Positions 52,569-63,198 of a stretch of DNA of 64,000 nucleotides are shown here, piece after piece. The DNA comes from Daejeonella sp. (GTDB lineage: Bacteria > Bacteroidota > Bacteroidia > Sphingobacteriales > Sphingobacteriaceae). Every line of letters begins with the position of its first letter. Position 1 is the stretch's first letter. A program made the translations under genes and the position numbers. Location of the stretch: the NCBI RefSeq assembly GCF_030684675.1, contig NZ_JAUXXZ010000023.1, positions 62,001 through 126,000 of the forward strand, written 5' to 3'. Below the pieces are notes generated by a model, which saw only the letters and a list, made by a program, of their open reading frames with translations, searched no databases and was not told the origin of the DNA.

Positions 52569-52599
52569 TTATTGCAAATTACTTATTTATTTGCAATAA
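52569..52599 (-). promoter_or_regulatory. 11-bp inverted repeat upstream of the cold-shock gene
   Basis: TTATTGCAAAT (52569-52579) and ATTTGCAATAA (52589-52599) are perfect inverted arms with a 9-nt loop, 35-65 nt before the csp ATG. It may be a 5'-UTR hairpin or an operator overlapping the promoter. The weak box TATTATTG at its edge makes both possible. Confidence 0.6.
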
Positions 52600-52679
52600 T
52601 AAATATATAAAAAACAAAATTAAATTCAGCTAATTTAATTTTTCATGTTCAGAATAAAAACACTCAAAAAATATCGGTC

Positions 52680-53762
52680 TTAATTCTCTTTTAAACACTT
52701 ATTAACAATATCTACCAATATTTTCTCCTTTTCAAAGAATTCAGCCAATAATTTAAACTGGTTTCTTGTCCTATCGAGGTTTTGCTCCGGGTAAGAGATG
52801 GGATAATAAATACTTCCATTCAAATAATCACTTAAAAACCTAATTGCCTGCATATAAATCAGGTACTTTCCGGAAAATAAGATCAAATCCTTTTCAACTT
52901 CGGTCAAAATAGAGCCCATTTCGTGCAAATAACCTTGAATAATAGCCTCAAAATATTCAATACGTATAAATATCTTATCAGTATCCGGTTCATTCTCTGA
53001 AAAGGCACACAGGTAGGTCCGCATCATATCCCCAAGGTCCGAAATAAATTTTCCCGACATCAGTGTATCCAGATCGATAACACAGATACCCTTCATGGTA
53101 TCCTTGTCGAACAGCATGTTACTGATTTTGGTATCATGATGCATCGCCCGGTTGGGAAAATCACGCGAATTTTTAAATGAATTAAAATAGTCGAGAATAA
53201 AGGAATAATGTTTGGCCTTCTGAATTTCAGGTTCAGCCTTTTGTTTTAATGATTCAGTAGTATTCTCGAGCGCTTCGGCAAATTGCCTGTAGCGCAATCC
53301 AAGATCATGAAAACCAGGAATAGTTTCCTTCAACTGAGAAGCATCAAAATCAGCGAGTAATCTGTTTAACCTCCCAAACTGCATGGCAGCTTCATAGGCC
53401 TGATCAGGATCGCTTAGGGTATCGAATGAAACCGAATTTTTAATGAAGTCAGTCAGCCTCCAGTAGATATCCCCGACGAATGCCATTTCGCTACCATCCC
53501 GGGTTGGAATAGCACCCACAAAAAGATAATCAGGATTATGTTTTTTAAGATAATCTGATACCAGCTTCACATTGGCGGCAATAAATTCTGGCTCCTTAAA
53601 TACATTTCTGTTGATACTTTGCAATATGTATTGTTCTGAACTATTCTGAATGCTAACTAACCACGTAGAATTTATGTGACCAGTTCCAAAGGGCTTATAA
53701 TTTACCTGATCAGGCTGAAATCCGTATTCATTAAGAACTTGTTCGATGAGTTGTTTATCCAT
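52680..53762 (-). CDS. NahK-like N-acetylhexosamine kinase (aminoglycoside phosphotransferase fold)
   Basis: The 360-residue protein has the APH/choline-kinase fold: GTGHINSTWLV nucleotide loop, YILQSINRNVF Lys/Gln region, catalytic MHHDTKISNMLFD and metal-binding CVIDLDTLM with SDLGDMMR. The nearest known homologue is NahK of bifidobacteria, which phosphorylates GlcNAc/GalNAc at C1. It is 26 bp downstream of the DUF5690 transporter gene, suggesting uptake followed by phosphorylation. A GH20 hexosaminidase gene at the window end fits an amino-sugar theme. Substrate is inferred. Confidence 0.78.
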   Translation of the reverse strand: MDKQLIEQVLNEYGFQPDQVNYKPFGTGHINSTWLVSIQNSSEQYILQSINRNVFKEPEFIAANVKLVSDYLKKHNPDYLFVGAIPTRDGSEMAFVGDIYWRLTDFIKNSVSFDTLSDPDQAYEAAMQFGRLNRLLADFDASQLKETIPGFHDLGLRYRQFAEALENTTESLKQKAEPEIQKAKHYSFILDYFNSFKNSRDFPNRAMHHDTKISNMLFDKDTMKGICVIDLDTLMSGKFISDLGDMMRTYLCAFSENEPDTDKIFIRIEYFEAIIQGYLHEMGSILTEVEKDLILFSGKYLIYMQAIRFLSDYLNGSIYYPISYPEQNLDRTRNQFKLLAEFFEKEKILVDIVNKCLKEN

Positions 53763-53788
53763 TTTTGATTTAAAACGATATTTCTTTG

Positions 53789-55084
53789 TTAATATTCAGC
53801 AAATGGCTTATTTAAAACCAGCGACTTATACTTTGTGTAAAAGTAAATAAATGAAAAGACTGTCAGAGCTAGTCCGGCTACCGATAGCCCTATGACACTA
53901 TTTGAAAAGAAGGTTACCCAATTAAGCTGAACCTTGAAGATCTCTTTACTAAGCATGACCCCGACACTTCCAACATAGCCGAAAGAATCAGCAAGATAGA
54001 TCAGAAAACCTACGTTCCCGGTATGTTTAAAACTAGCTATCATACGTTCAAAAAACACGGAATTAAACGGAATATAGACCATATACAAGCCAAGTCCAAC
54101 GAGAGTCATCCACCAAACCGGTGCCATCGCCCCGGTGATAAAAAGGAAGGAACATACTCCTGCCAATACAAAACCAAAACCGATGAAAATATGGGAAAGC
54201 ATAAAGGCTTTAAAACTATCCTTAATCATCACCATACTTCCGATCAGCACCAGAATAATTATAGTTATTGGCGTTTCAGTCCTCGCAAAAAGATCTGGTT
54301 TATCAAAAAAACCCATTTCTTTCCACATTTCTGCACTGAAATTATCACGCATATCCCTGAAAATAGTTGCGAAGGTATAGATCAGAATACATGCTGCAAG
54401 TCCTGGAAAAAACATTCTTACAAACTTTTTCCGGTCGGCAGCTAACATCGGAACCCTGTTCATCCGGTAAGCAATATCTTCATCATCTGGTGCCGGAATT
54501 TTCTCAATGAGGTAAACAAACAGCAACAATGGAGCTGCAAAGACTAATCCGGTATAAAAAGGGACCCAAAATTCTGTAATATTAAAGGTCAGCATTAACC
54601 AGGTCCCAACAGTTTTGACAAAGCCGGAAGCAAAAATGAAGCTGACTGCTAGCGTAGCTCCAATAAAGTCAGTACTCCTTCTACCTTCAACATAGGAGAA
54701 AACAACTCCCCATAACATACCTAAAGGAAAGCCATTAATGAACAGAAAAAGAATATTGTATGGAGCAGGTACCAGGGCAAAAAACAACCAACTAAGCCAG
54801 GCAATAAGCGTCAGAATGAGAATAATCCTTCCACGGCCATGTCGTTTTAATTCAGATATATACTTAATTCCATAGAACTTTGCGAGCATATAACCTAACA
54901 TCTGGGAGATCACCAGTACAGTTTTATAACTATAACCTGCAATTGTCATCCCATCGAAAGTAGCAACAGTAAAAGATTTCCGGAACCCAAAAACCATCGT
55001 GTAGGTCAGAAAAACAGTAATGGCTGCATACAAACCTATCTGGAGGGAATTACCCTTAATATGTGCGGGTTTAAATAAACTCAT
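53789..55084 (-). CDS. DUF5690 family MFS-like transporter
   Basis: The 431-residue protein has about 12 transmembrane helices, with early motifs FRKSFTVATFDG, YSYKTVLVISQMLGYMLAKFYGIKY and a cytoplasmic loop around PDDEDIAYRMNRVPM, as in the Bacteroidota DUF5690 family of major-facilitator proteins. It is thought to import sugars or related compounds. It lies directly upstream of the NahK-like kinase gene, a pairing that implies N-acetylhexosamine uptake. Gene order on the minus strand is transporter then kinase. Confidence 0.82.
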   Translation of the reverse strand: MSLFKPAHIKGNSLQIGLYAAITVFLTYTMVFGFRKSFTVATFDGMTIAGYSYKTVLVISQMLGYMLAKFYGIKYISELKRHGRGRIILILTLIAWLSWLFFALVPAPYNILFLFINGFPLGMLWGVVFSYVEGRRSTDFIGATLAVSFIFASGFVKTVGTWLMLTFNITEFWVPFYTGLVFAAPLLLFVYLIEKIPAPDDEDIAYRMNRVPMLAADRKKFVRMFFPGLAACILIYTFATIFRDMRDNFSAEMWKEMGFFDKPDLFARTETPITIIILVLIGSMVMIKDSFKAFMLSHIFIGFGFVLAGVCSFLFITGAMAPVWWMTLVGLGLYMVYIPFNSVFFERMIASFKHTGNVGFLIYLADSFGYVGSVGVMLSKEIFKVQLNWVTFFSNSVIGLSVAGLALTVFSFIYFYTKYKSLVLNKPFAEY

Positions 55085-55277
55085 TCAATTTCTGGGCTAT
55101 CAATTGGATTTCATTAAGGCAGGAAGGTAATAAAACCTTTGACAATGCAAAAATCAGATCATCGAATTTTCTGATAATGCAAATATTTTTCAGAATTCAG
55201 GTCACCCTTAAAATGATTAAAAATTTCCAATTCAGGATGAATTGTATAACTTCAATTTAGCATATATACCCCAAAAC

Positions 55278-56156
55278 ATGAAACTAAGATTCTTAAAGCT
55301 GTTATTTCTATTATTTCCTATTGTTTCTTCTGTGATTGCACAGGAAAAACCACTACAGATTATAATGATTGGAGCACATCCCGACGATTGTGACATCAAA
55401 TCAGGCGGAACTGCTGCTCTTTTTGTAGCCATGGGTCATAAGGTTAAATTTCTATCGGTCACTAATGGGGATGCCGGTCATATGAAAGAAGGCGGTGGAA
55501 TGCTCGCTCAGAGGCGATTGGAAGAAACAAAAGAAGTTTCAAGAAGATTAGGAGTTACTTATGAAGTATTGGATAATCATGATGGAGAATTGCTTCCTAC
55601 TTTAGCCATTCGTATGGAAGTTATCAAAAGGATCAGAGAATGGAATGCAGATGTGGTTATTGCACCCAGATCAAATGACTATCATCCTGACCACCGTTAT
55701 ACCGGAATATTAGTACAGGATGCCGCATTTATGGTTGGAGTTCCCAATATTGCTCCTGACACCCCTCCCCTGAGCAAAAACCCGGTATTCCTTTATTTTC
55801 AGGATAATTTCAAGAAACCGAACCCCTTTCAACCGGATATTGCAGTAGATATTAGCAGCGTAATTGACAAAAAAGTATACAGTCTGGATGCCCATCAGTC
55901 GCAATTCTATGAGTGGCTTCCATGGATTGGAAACTATGAAGATCAGGTTCCAAAAGGAAAAGCAGAACGATTGGAATGGTTAAAGAAATTAAGGGGAAGC
56001 GGCATCAATCCGGCTGTTAAAAGCAGTCTTGAAAAATGGTATGGATCAGCAAAAGCAGGCGAGGTAAGCTATGCCGAATCATTTGAAATTTGTGAATATG
56101 GGAGCCGACCAAGCGACGAGGACATAAAAAGATTGTTTCCTATGTTAGGAAAATAG
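55278..56156 (+). CDS. Secreted PIG-L family deacetylase
   Basis: The ATG at 55278 gives a signal peptide MKLRFLKLLFLLFPIVSSVIAQ (292 residues); a TTG at 55242 is rejected. Zinc ligands and catalysis are in IMIGAHPDDCDIKSGG (AHPDD) and YHPDHRYTG (HPDH). The family removes N-acetyl groups from GlcNAc-containing molecules, and several Bacteroidota members are exported. The mature protein is periplasmic or extracellular. Neighbouring amino-sugar genes suggest a glycan substrate, but none is proven. It is transcribed divergently from the DUF5690 gene. Confidence 0.88.
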   Translation: MKLRFLKLLFLLFPIVSSVIAQEKPLQIIMIGAHPDDCDIKSGGTAALFVAMGHKVKFLSVTNGDAGHMKEGGGMLAQRRLEETKEVSRRLGVTYEVLDNHDGELLPTLAIRMEVIKRIREWNADVVIAPRSNDYHPDHRYTGILVQDAAFMVGVPNIAPDTPPLSKNPVFLYFQDNFKKPNPFQPDIAVDISSVIDKKVYSLDAHQSQFYEWLPWIGNYEDQVPKGKAERLEWLKKLRGSGINPAVKSSLEKWYGSAKAGEVSYAESFEICEYGSRPSDEDIKRLFPMLGK

Positions 56157-56168
56157 CTTAATACGGTA

Positions 56169-56393
56169 TTACTCCGGTTTCGGACCACGCTTGTAAATAA
56201 TCAATCCGTTAAGAAAATTCCGCAGAATCTGGTCGCCGCAAGGCTTAAAATTCTCATGCTCCTTATTTCGGAAAATCGCTCCTAATTCGGCTTTTGTAAT
56301 TGAGAAATCTACCAATTTAAGTATGTCAACAATTTCCTGATCGTTTAGCTTTAGTGCTACCCGAAGCTTTTTCATAATGTCATTATTACTCAT
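56169..56393 (-). CDS. DUF1456 protein, single-repeat form
   Basis: The 74-residue protein matches DUF1456: SNNDIMKKLRVALKLNDQEIVDILKLVDFSITKAELGAIFRNKEHENFKPCGDQILRNFLNGL, here split between two pattern blocks. E. coli YehS, the type member, carries two such repeats in about 156 residues, so this one is half length. The end KRGPKPE is basic. The gene starts 5 bp after the DEAD-box helicase stop and is co-transcribed with it. Function unknown, with a possible nucleic-acid role. Confidence 0.82.
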   Translation of the reverse strand: MSNNDIMKKLRVALKLNDQEIVDILKLVDFSITKAELGAIFRNKEHENFKPCGDQILRNFLNGLIIYKRGPKPE

Positions 56394-56398
56394 ATCAA

Positions 56399-57700
56399 TT
56401 ATCTGGAAACTTCAATTTTGATTTTTTTATTCTTAATCTTTTCCATTTTCAGCAGTCTAACCACCACATCAATTTTATTGCGCTTTACAGCGGCATAGGA
56501 TGAAAAGTCCTGAACCTCTATTAAACCCAGTTCATCCTTATCCAATTTACCCTTTTTCATTAAAAGGCCAACAATATCAATCTTATTAATTTTATCCTTT
56601 CTGCCTGCTCCAAGATACAATGTTGCCCAATCAGTATTCGCCGGAGTGACATCCTTTTCAGGTAAGTCCTCTACTTCTATTTCGTCTGAAAGAAAAGATG
56701 GACGTTCGGTCTCAGTAAGAATTACATAGGCCGTCCCGCTTGAATGCATCCTTGCAGTGCGCCCATTTCTATGCAGAAAGGCTTCTTCGTTATGAGGCAG
56801 TTGATAGTGTATCACATAATCAATTTCAGGAATATCAAGTCCTCTGGATGCCAGATCCGTAGTGATCAGCAAACGGTAACTGCCATTTCTGAATTTTAAC
56901 AAGGCCTTTTCACGATCCTCCTGTTCCATCCCGCCATGAAAAACCCCATGATCCAGGCCCATATCCCAAAGCAAAGCACTAATCCTGTCGACCGCCTCCC
57001 TATGATTACAAAAAACCAAAGCTGAGCCATTCCTGATTTTGCATATCAGGGAAAATAAGGTCTCCAATTTATCAGCAGCTTCAGAAATCACTGATCTGAC
57101 TTTTAGGTTAGGAAGGCTGTTAGTATCTTTCAAGAAATTAACCTCAAGAGGGTGCACAAGTCCGGTAAACAGTGGTATCCCCTCCATCTTTGTTGCAGAG
57201 GTCAATATTCTTCTTTTGACGTTCTTTAAACGGCTGATAATAAAACTCATATCATCTTCAAAACCGAATTCCAGTGCCTTATCAAATTCATCCAATACCA
57301 GTGTATGTATATCATCCGGACTAAAATTCTCATGCCGGATATGGTATGCTATCCGGCCGGGAGTACCAATCAAAACAGCCGGTGCCTGGGTCAGATTGTT
57401 CTTCTCCGTCCTGACCGGATGCCCGCCATAAAAACAATTGACCTTAAAGCCAGTCACCATAGCTTTAAAAACCTGTTCGATTTGCATAGCCAATTCTCTG
57501 GATGGAACAAGAATCATTGCCTGTACCCCCTGTTTTGAATCATCAAGGCGCTTTAACAAAGGAATCAAGAAAGCAATAGTTTTTCCGGAGCCTGTAGGCG
57601 ATAAAATAATCGTATCCTTATTAGCTGCAGCATCTATAGCAACACGCTGCATCTCATTCAGGGATGCTATTTTTAAATTCTTTAATACCTTTTCAGTCAT
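56399..57700 (-). CDS. DEAD-box-family ATP-dependent RNA helicase (DbpA-like C-terminus)
   Basis: The start at 57700 (433 residues) places ATG just before the Q-motif region KVLKNLKIASLNEMQRVAIDAA; an upstream ATG adds ten unlikely residues. Motifs are I LSPTGSGKT, Ia VPSRELAMQ, II LVLDEFDKALE (DEFD rather than DEAD), III LTSATKM, IV VFCNHREA, V TTDLASRGLDIPEID and VI HRNGRTARM. A C-terminal RNA-binding-like domain (KINKIDIVGLLMKKGKLDKDELGLIEVQDFSSYAAV) resembles DbpA, which remodels 23S rRNA. It probably acts in large-subunit ribosome assembly. Confidence 0.9.
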   Translation of the reverse strand: MTEKVLKNLKIASLNEMQRVAIDAAANKDTIILSPTGSGKTIAFLIPLLKRLDDSKQGVQAMILVPSRELAMQIEQVFKAMVTGFKVNCFYGGHPVRTEKNNLTQAPAVLIGTPGRIAYHIRHENFSPDDIHTLVLDEFDKALEFGFEDDMSFIISRLKNVKRRILTSATKMEGIPLFTGLVHPLEVNFLKDTNSLPNLKVRSVISEAADKLETLFSLICKIRNGSALVFCNHREAVDRISALLWDMGLDHGVFHGGMEQEDREKALLKFRNGSYRLLITTDLASRGLDIPEIDYVIHYQLPHNEEAFLHRNGRTARMHSSGTAYVILTETERPSFLSDEIEVEDLPEKDVTPANTDWATLYLGAGRKDKINKIDIVGLLMKKGKLDKDELGLIEVQDFSSYAAVKRNKIDVVVRLLKMEKIKNKKIKIEVSR

Positions 57701-57862
57701 CTGGCTTTTCAAAACGCAAAGGTAATGCAAATATCCTCAATCGATTTAGTCATTTGGACTTAGTTCTTCAATATAAATTTCAAAGCCAATTCTGTGGATC
57801 AGCCTATTTTTCTCTATTTTCGTGAATAAATTTATCAAACACTCAAGCCTATCTATTTTCAA

Positions 57863-58750
57863 ATGATGAACAAAAAATTAATCCCATTTTATGTACTTGT
57901 ACTAAGTATTTTCCTCAGTTCCTGCCAATCAAATTCCAAAACACTCGCATCAGACTCTGCTGATAGTACTTCAGCAACTCAAAATGTTGAGGAAAGCAGC
58001 TCGGACGAGCCGGAAAAAGCAGAAACACAACAAAAAGGAGGTAAAAAGGCCAATGCAGCAGAGATTCTTGCCAGACCTCAGGTACCCATTCTTTGTTATC
58101 ACCAGATAAGAAATTGGGTTTCAACCGACGGAAAAATGGGGAAAGATTATATTGTACCTATTGCAGAGTTCAAATCGCAGATGAAAATGCTTGCTGATAG
58201 CGGTTATCAGACTATTTTACCTGATCAGCTTTATAACTACCTGGTTTATGGTACCAAATTGCCTAAGAAGCCAATCATGTTGACTTTTGATGATACCAAA
58301 CTGGATCAGTACACCAACGCACTCCCGGAATTGAAAAAATATGGTTTTAAAGGCGTGTTTTTCATCATGACTGTTTCTTTAGGTAAACCAAATTATATGA
58401 GCAAAGCACAGGTAAAAGAACTATCGGATGCCGGACATGTTATTGGTTCACATACTTATGACCACCAGAATGTAAAGAAATATCAGGGTGAAGATTGGAT
58501 AACTCAGATTGAGAAGCCGACTAAAACGCTTAAAGAAATTACAGGTAAGGATGTGAACTATTTTGCTTATCCCTTCGGCTTGTGGAATAAGGAAGCCATT
58601 CCTGAATTAAAGAAAAGGGGATTCACCTCTGCATTCATTCTTGCAGAAAAAAGGGATGAAAATGATCCACTATTTACAATCAGAAGAATAATAGCTAGCG
58701 GATACTGGAATACCCGTACACTTCATAACAGCATTGTAAAAAGTTTTTAA
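57863..58750 (+). CDS. Polysaccharide deacetylase family lipoprotein
   Basis: The 295-residue protein has a lipoprotein signal with lipobox LSSC at about residue 20, a Ser/Glu/Lys-rich linker (about 25-70) and a NodB-type carbohydrate-esterase-4 domain: VPILCYHQI, MLTFDDTKLDQY (TFDD), the metal motif GSHTYDHQN (H-x3-H) and FAYPFGLWN. It would remove N- or O-acetyl groups from polysaccharide or peptidoglycan at the outer membrane or periplasm. The TFDD motif has two Asp, as in active members. Confidence 0.88.
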   Translation: MMNKKLIPFYVLVLSIFLSSCQSNSKTLASDSADSTSATQNVEESSSDEPEKAETQQKGGKKANAAEILARPQVPILCYHQIRNWVSTDGKMGKDYIVPIAEFKSQMKMLADSGYQTILPDQLYNYLVYGTKLPKKPIMLTFDDTKLDQYTNALPELKKYGFKGVFFIMTVSLGKPNYMSKAQVKELSDAGHVIGSHTYDHQNVKKYQGEDWITQIEKPTKTLKEITGKDVNYFAYPFGLWNKEAIPELKKRGFTSAFILAEKRDENDPLFTIRRIIASGYWNTRTLHNSIVKSF

Positions 58751-58807
58751 TTTTATATTTAAAATCAACCTAATCGATATATTTATAGATTATAAAAGAT
58801 AAAAATC

Positions 58808-59320
58808 ATGAAAAAACTATTTCTATTAACCCTGGTTACAGGACTATTTTTAAGTCTTGGTTCATCCGCTCAGCAGGATAAAAGTAAAAGACCAAGTCCG
58901 CCTGCAAAAGTTTCGAAAACTATTGCTTCAGGCGCTGAAATTTCAGTTGATTACAGTCGCCCCTCTTTAAAAGGAAGAGCTTTAACAGCTCTTGCTCCTG
59001 TTGGAAAAGTTTGGCGTACAGGAGCAAACGAGGCTACCGTGTTCGAAACAACTAAGGATGTAAAAATTGAAGGCAAAACCTTACCAGCTGGCAAATATGG
59101 TCTTTATACCATTCCGGGAGATGATGAATGGACTATAATTTTCAACAAGACCTGGAAGCAATGGGGAACTGTTTATAAAGACAGTGAAGACGCATTACGT
59201 GTGAATGTTAAGGCAGGAAAATCCTCAGAAAATACAGAAGTATTTACTTTTGATATTGCTGACAATGGAAACGTCTCCATGATGTGGGCTAACACTAAAG
59301 TAGTTTTTAGAGTTCGATAA
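58808..59320 (+). CDS. Secreted DUF2911 protein
   Basis: The 170-residue protein has a signal peptide (MKKLFLLTLVTGLFLSLGSSAQ) and one DUF2911 domain: SPPAKVSKTIASGAEISVDYSRPSLKGRAL, VGKVWRTGANEAT, GKTLPAGKYGLYTIPGDDEWTIIFNK and VNVKAGKSSENTEVFTFDI, quoted as separate blocks. It is a small beta-rich periplasmic domain widespread in Bacteroidota, with no assigned function. A strong terminator follows. Confidence 0.88.
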   Translation: MKKLFLLTLVTGLFLSLGSSAQQDKSKRPSPPAKVSKTIASGAEISVDYSRPSLKGRALTALAPVGKVWRTGANEATVFETTKDVKIEGKTLPAGKYGLYTIPGDDEWTIIFNKTWKQWGTVYKDSEDALRVNVKAGKSSENTEVFTFDIADNGNVSMMWANTKVVFRVR

Positions 59321-59338
59321 AAAAGTTTCTTATATTAC

Positions 59339-59372
59339 AAGGGCTTAAGTTGTTAAACTTAAGCCCTTTTTT
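59339..59372 (+). terminator. Intrinsic terminator after the DUF2911 gene
   Basis: GGGCTTAAGTT (59341-59351) and AACTTAAGCCC (59356-59366) form a perfect 11-bp stem with a GTTA loop and a T6 tail, 18 bp after the stop. Confidence 0.92.
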
Positions 59373-59412
59373 GTGTTCATTTATTTAGCTTGAGATTATC
59401 CCTAAGCCCCTT

Positions 59413-60315
59413 ATGAAGATTCTTTACTCGTTTACCTTTTTGTGTTTAGTATCACTCACTCTCCTATCTTCCTGTAAATCAGACAATAAAACAAACTCAA
59501 AGAAGAGAAGTACCGATTATCTTCAAAATGATTTCAAACCGGATGAATTTTATCCGGCCGGACAGGTTGAATTGCAAATGAAATCAGATGGCTCAACCAT
59601 GTATGGTTTTGCTTACACAGCCGACGGAAAGGGTCCTCATCCAACGGTGGTTTTGCTGCATGGATTACCAGGTAATGAACGAAGTCACGATCTTGCTCAG
59701 AACTTAAGGCGTGCGGGTTATAATACCATCTATTTTAATTACAGTGGAGCATGGGGCAGCAAGGGCACATTCGGATTTCAGAATGCAATTGACGATGCGA
59801 GCGCAGTAGTAGATTTTCTTACCGATAGCGTGAACACAGAAACTTTAAGGGTCGATACCTCAAAAATAGCATTTGCAGGCCATAGTATGGGAGCCGGAAT
59901 AGCGCTGCTTGCTGGATTAAAAGATCCAAGGGTTAAGTCAATTGTTGGAGTTTCGGTGTTTAATCCTTATACCCTTTTACAAGGAGAAGGTGCGGCAGGT
60001 AATCTCATCGGACTCAAAGAATACCTCTTAACCCTGGGTATGCTTAACTGTGAACCCAATAAATTTTTAGATGATATCCTGGCCAAACTTGATTCTTATG
60101 ATATTGAGACTCAGGTTTCCAAATCTAACAAAGCAATATTGGTTCTGGATGAACACCAGAACAATACCTATTTCTCAAAATTTAATCCGAGGAAAAATTT
60201 TGACTACAAGATCTGGAACACAGACCATGCCTTTACCAACAAACGTATTGCACTGGCTAAAGAAATTGTTAACTGGTTTGATGAAACGATGATAGATAAA
60301 CCAAAAGCTAAGTAG
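59413..60315 (+). CDS. Alpha/beta hydrolase lipoprotein
   Basis: The 300-residue protein begins with a lipoprotein signal (lipobox LSSC at residues about 18-21). The fold shows the oxyanion region VVLLHGLPGNERSHD, the nucleophile elbow FAGHSMGAGIAL with Ser near residue 158, and a likely catalytic His in IWNTDHAFTNKR. The acidic residue is probably the Asp in LVLDEHQ. It resembles serine peptidase/dienelactone-hydrolase-like enzymes; the substrate is unknown. It lies downstream of a terminator, so it has its own promoter. Confidence 0.85.
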   Translation: MKILYSFTFLCLVSLTLLSSCKSDNKTNSKKRSTDYLQNDFKPDEFYPAGQVELQMKSDGSTMYGFAYTADGKGPHPTVVLLHGLPGNERSHDLAQNLRRAGYNTIYFNYSGAWGSKGTFGFQNAIDDASAVVDFLTDSVNTETLRVDTSKIAFAGHSMGAGIALLAGLKDPRVKSIVGVSVFNPYTLLQGEGAAGNLIGLKEYLLTLGMLNCEPNKFLDDILAKLDSYDIETQVSKSNKAILVLDEHQNNTYFSKFNPRKNFDYKIWNTDHAFTNKRIALAKEIVNWFDETMIDKPKAK

Positions 60316-60322
60316 AACCTGT

Positions 60323-60775
60323 TTATTGGATATCTTCTATTTTAAAAGTCTTACCATTAAAGTCAAACTCATGCCCTATCTTCTGCCGCATTAATTTTGT
60401 CCCAATTGGCGAAGCTGCAGAAATTGCGAAATAGTTGACTCCCTCAACATGCATCTGTCCGCGGCTGATTGCAATATAAAATTTACCAAAATTTGTAATA
60501 ACCAGGCTTCCTGTTTGAACAATATCATAATGCTTTTGATGTTCAATCTGCTCGAGGCTTAACTTTTGCATTTTAGCTTCTTCAAGTTGCTTCCGGTTTC
60601 TGTCGATTTCCTGTTGCATCATCTCCCTCCCTGTTTCATACTTATCGCCGGCACTGCTCTTTGTATCATCATTGGATGATTCGATTGCAGCATTAATAGC
60701 CTGCTGAGCAGTATCAATACAATCCTGAACATACTTCAGGCACTCTTTGTACAGTTCTTCTTTTATCCCAATCAT
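60323..60775 (-). CDS. GreA/GreB C-terminal-domain-like protein
   Basis: The 150-residue protein has a helical, probably coiled-coil N-terminal half (SSNDDTKSSAGDKYETGREMMQQEIDRNRKQLEEAKMQKL, quoted in short parts) and a beta-rich C-terminal domain with AISAASPIGTKLMRQKIGHEFDFNGKTFKIEDI that resembles the FKBP-like C-terminus of GreA/GreB. The GreA acidic hairpin tip is not obvious. Homologues in Bacteroidota are often mislabelled as acyl-carrier synthases. It may bind RNA polymerase. Its stop is only 7 bp from the convergent hydrolase gene. Confidence 0.65.
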   Translation of the reverse strand: MIGIKEELYKECLKYVQDCIDTAQQAINAAIESSNDDTKSSAGDKYETGREMMQQEIDRNRKQLEEAKMQKLSLEQIEHQKHYDIVQTGSLVITNFGKFYIAISRGQMHVEGVNYFAISAASPIGTKLMRQKIGHEFDFNGKTFKIEDIQ

Positions 60776-60873
60776 TTGTGCAAAGAAGCATAATTTTTCA
60801 GGATTAGCGAAGATGTTAACGCTAAATTGGGCTGATATTTATGAACAATTGATAGCAATTAAACAGAATGGAA

Positions 60874-61416
60874 TCAGGATTTCAATTTCTTCAAAATCCG
60901 TTTCCCACGACTTTGAACCGCAGCCGAACCATTCTTTAGCAAGAATTGAACCTGAGAACGGAGTTCGTCAGTGATCCAGGCCTGCTTTTTACCAAACTGA
61001 AGTAAAATATCCATACAATTAACTTTCACAGCGACTGGTGTTCGCGGATCAATCAGCCAATCAAAAGTAATCTCTATGACCTGCTCCTGATATTCAGTTA
61101 TCAGAGAATGAGTTTCTGTTACTGATGTAGAATCAGTCAGATACATCATGATCTTGGTATAATGTCGTTGACAACTGCGGTTCTTCTGAATGAGATAACT
61201 TGTAATAAAATCAGGGAGGTATGGTACAAGATCAGCCCATCTGAAATAAAGAAACTGTTCAAGTACCCAGGATGCCCTGAAGGCGATTTCATTCTGAGGA
61301 TATAAACTTAAACTAATCAGATCAGCAGGCATACAGGCTTGGTCAAGGGCAATCTTAACAGCATCCGCTTTGCTCAGGGTTTTAGAAAGTCTGTTGAATA
61401 ATTTATCCCTGTCCAT
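60874..61416 (-). CDS. HEAT-repeat-like helical protein, unknown function
   Basis: I do not recognise a named function for this 180-residue all-helical protein. It contains PQNEIAFRASWVLEQFLYF, YTKIMMYLTD, TFDWLIDPRTPVAVKVNCMDILLQFGKK and GSAAVQSRGKRILKKLKS, a pattern like two to three HEAT-type repeats. The basic C-terminus may bind nucleic acid or acidic partners. ATG at 61416 is chosen over a TTG two codons upstream. It is sometimes annotated as adenylosuccinate lyase in related genomes, but no lyase signature is present. Confidence 0.6.
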   Translation of the reverse strand: MDRDKLFNRLSKTLSKADAVKIALDQACMPADLISLSLYPQNEIAFRASWVLEQFLYFRWADLVPYLPDFITSYLIQKNRSCQRHYTKIMMYLTDSTSVTETHSLITEYQEQVIEITFDWLIDPRTPVAVKVNCMDILLQFGKKQAWITDELRSQVQFLLKNGSAAVQSRGKRILKKLKS

Positions 61417-61485
61417 GCACAAAAAAATAAGAATTAGTCATTCGTCTGATACAAACATTCGCTCATGATTAAAATACACCATTAA

Positions 61486-63144
<1,659 letters not shown>

Positions 63145-63159
63145 CTTTAAAAATCACAT

Positions 63160-63196
63160 AAAAAAGCTGGCGAATTAGTATTCACCGGCTTTTTTA
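63160..63196. terminator. Bidirectional intrinsic terminator between ABC-F and GH20 genes
   Basis: AAAAAAGCTGGCGAAT (63160-63175) and ATTCACCGGCTTTTTT (63180-63195) form a 16-bp stem with two G-U pairs and a TAGT loop. T runs exist on both strands for the convergent genes. Confidence 0.88.
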
Positions 63197-63198
63197 AT

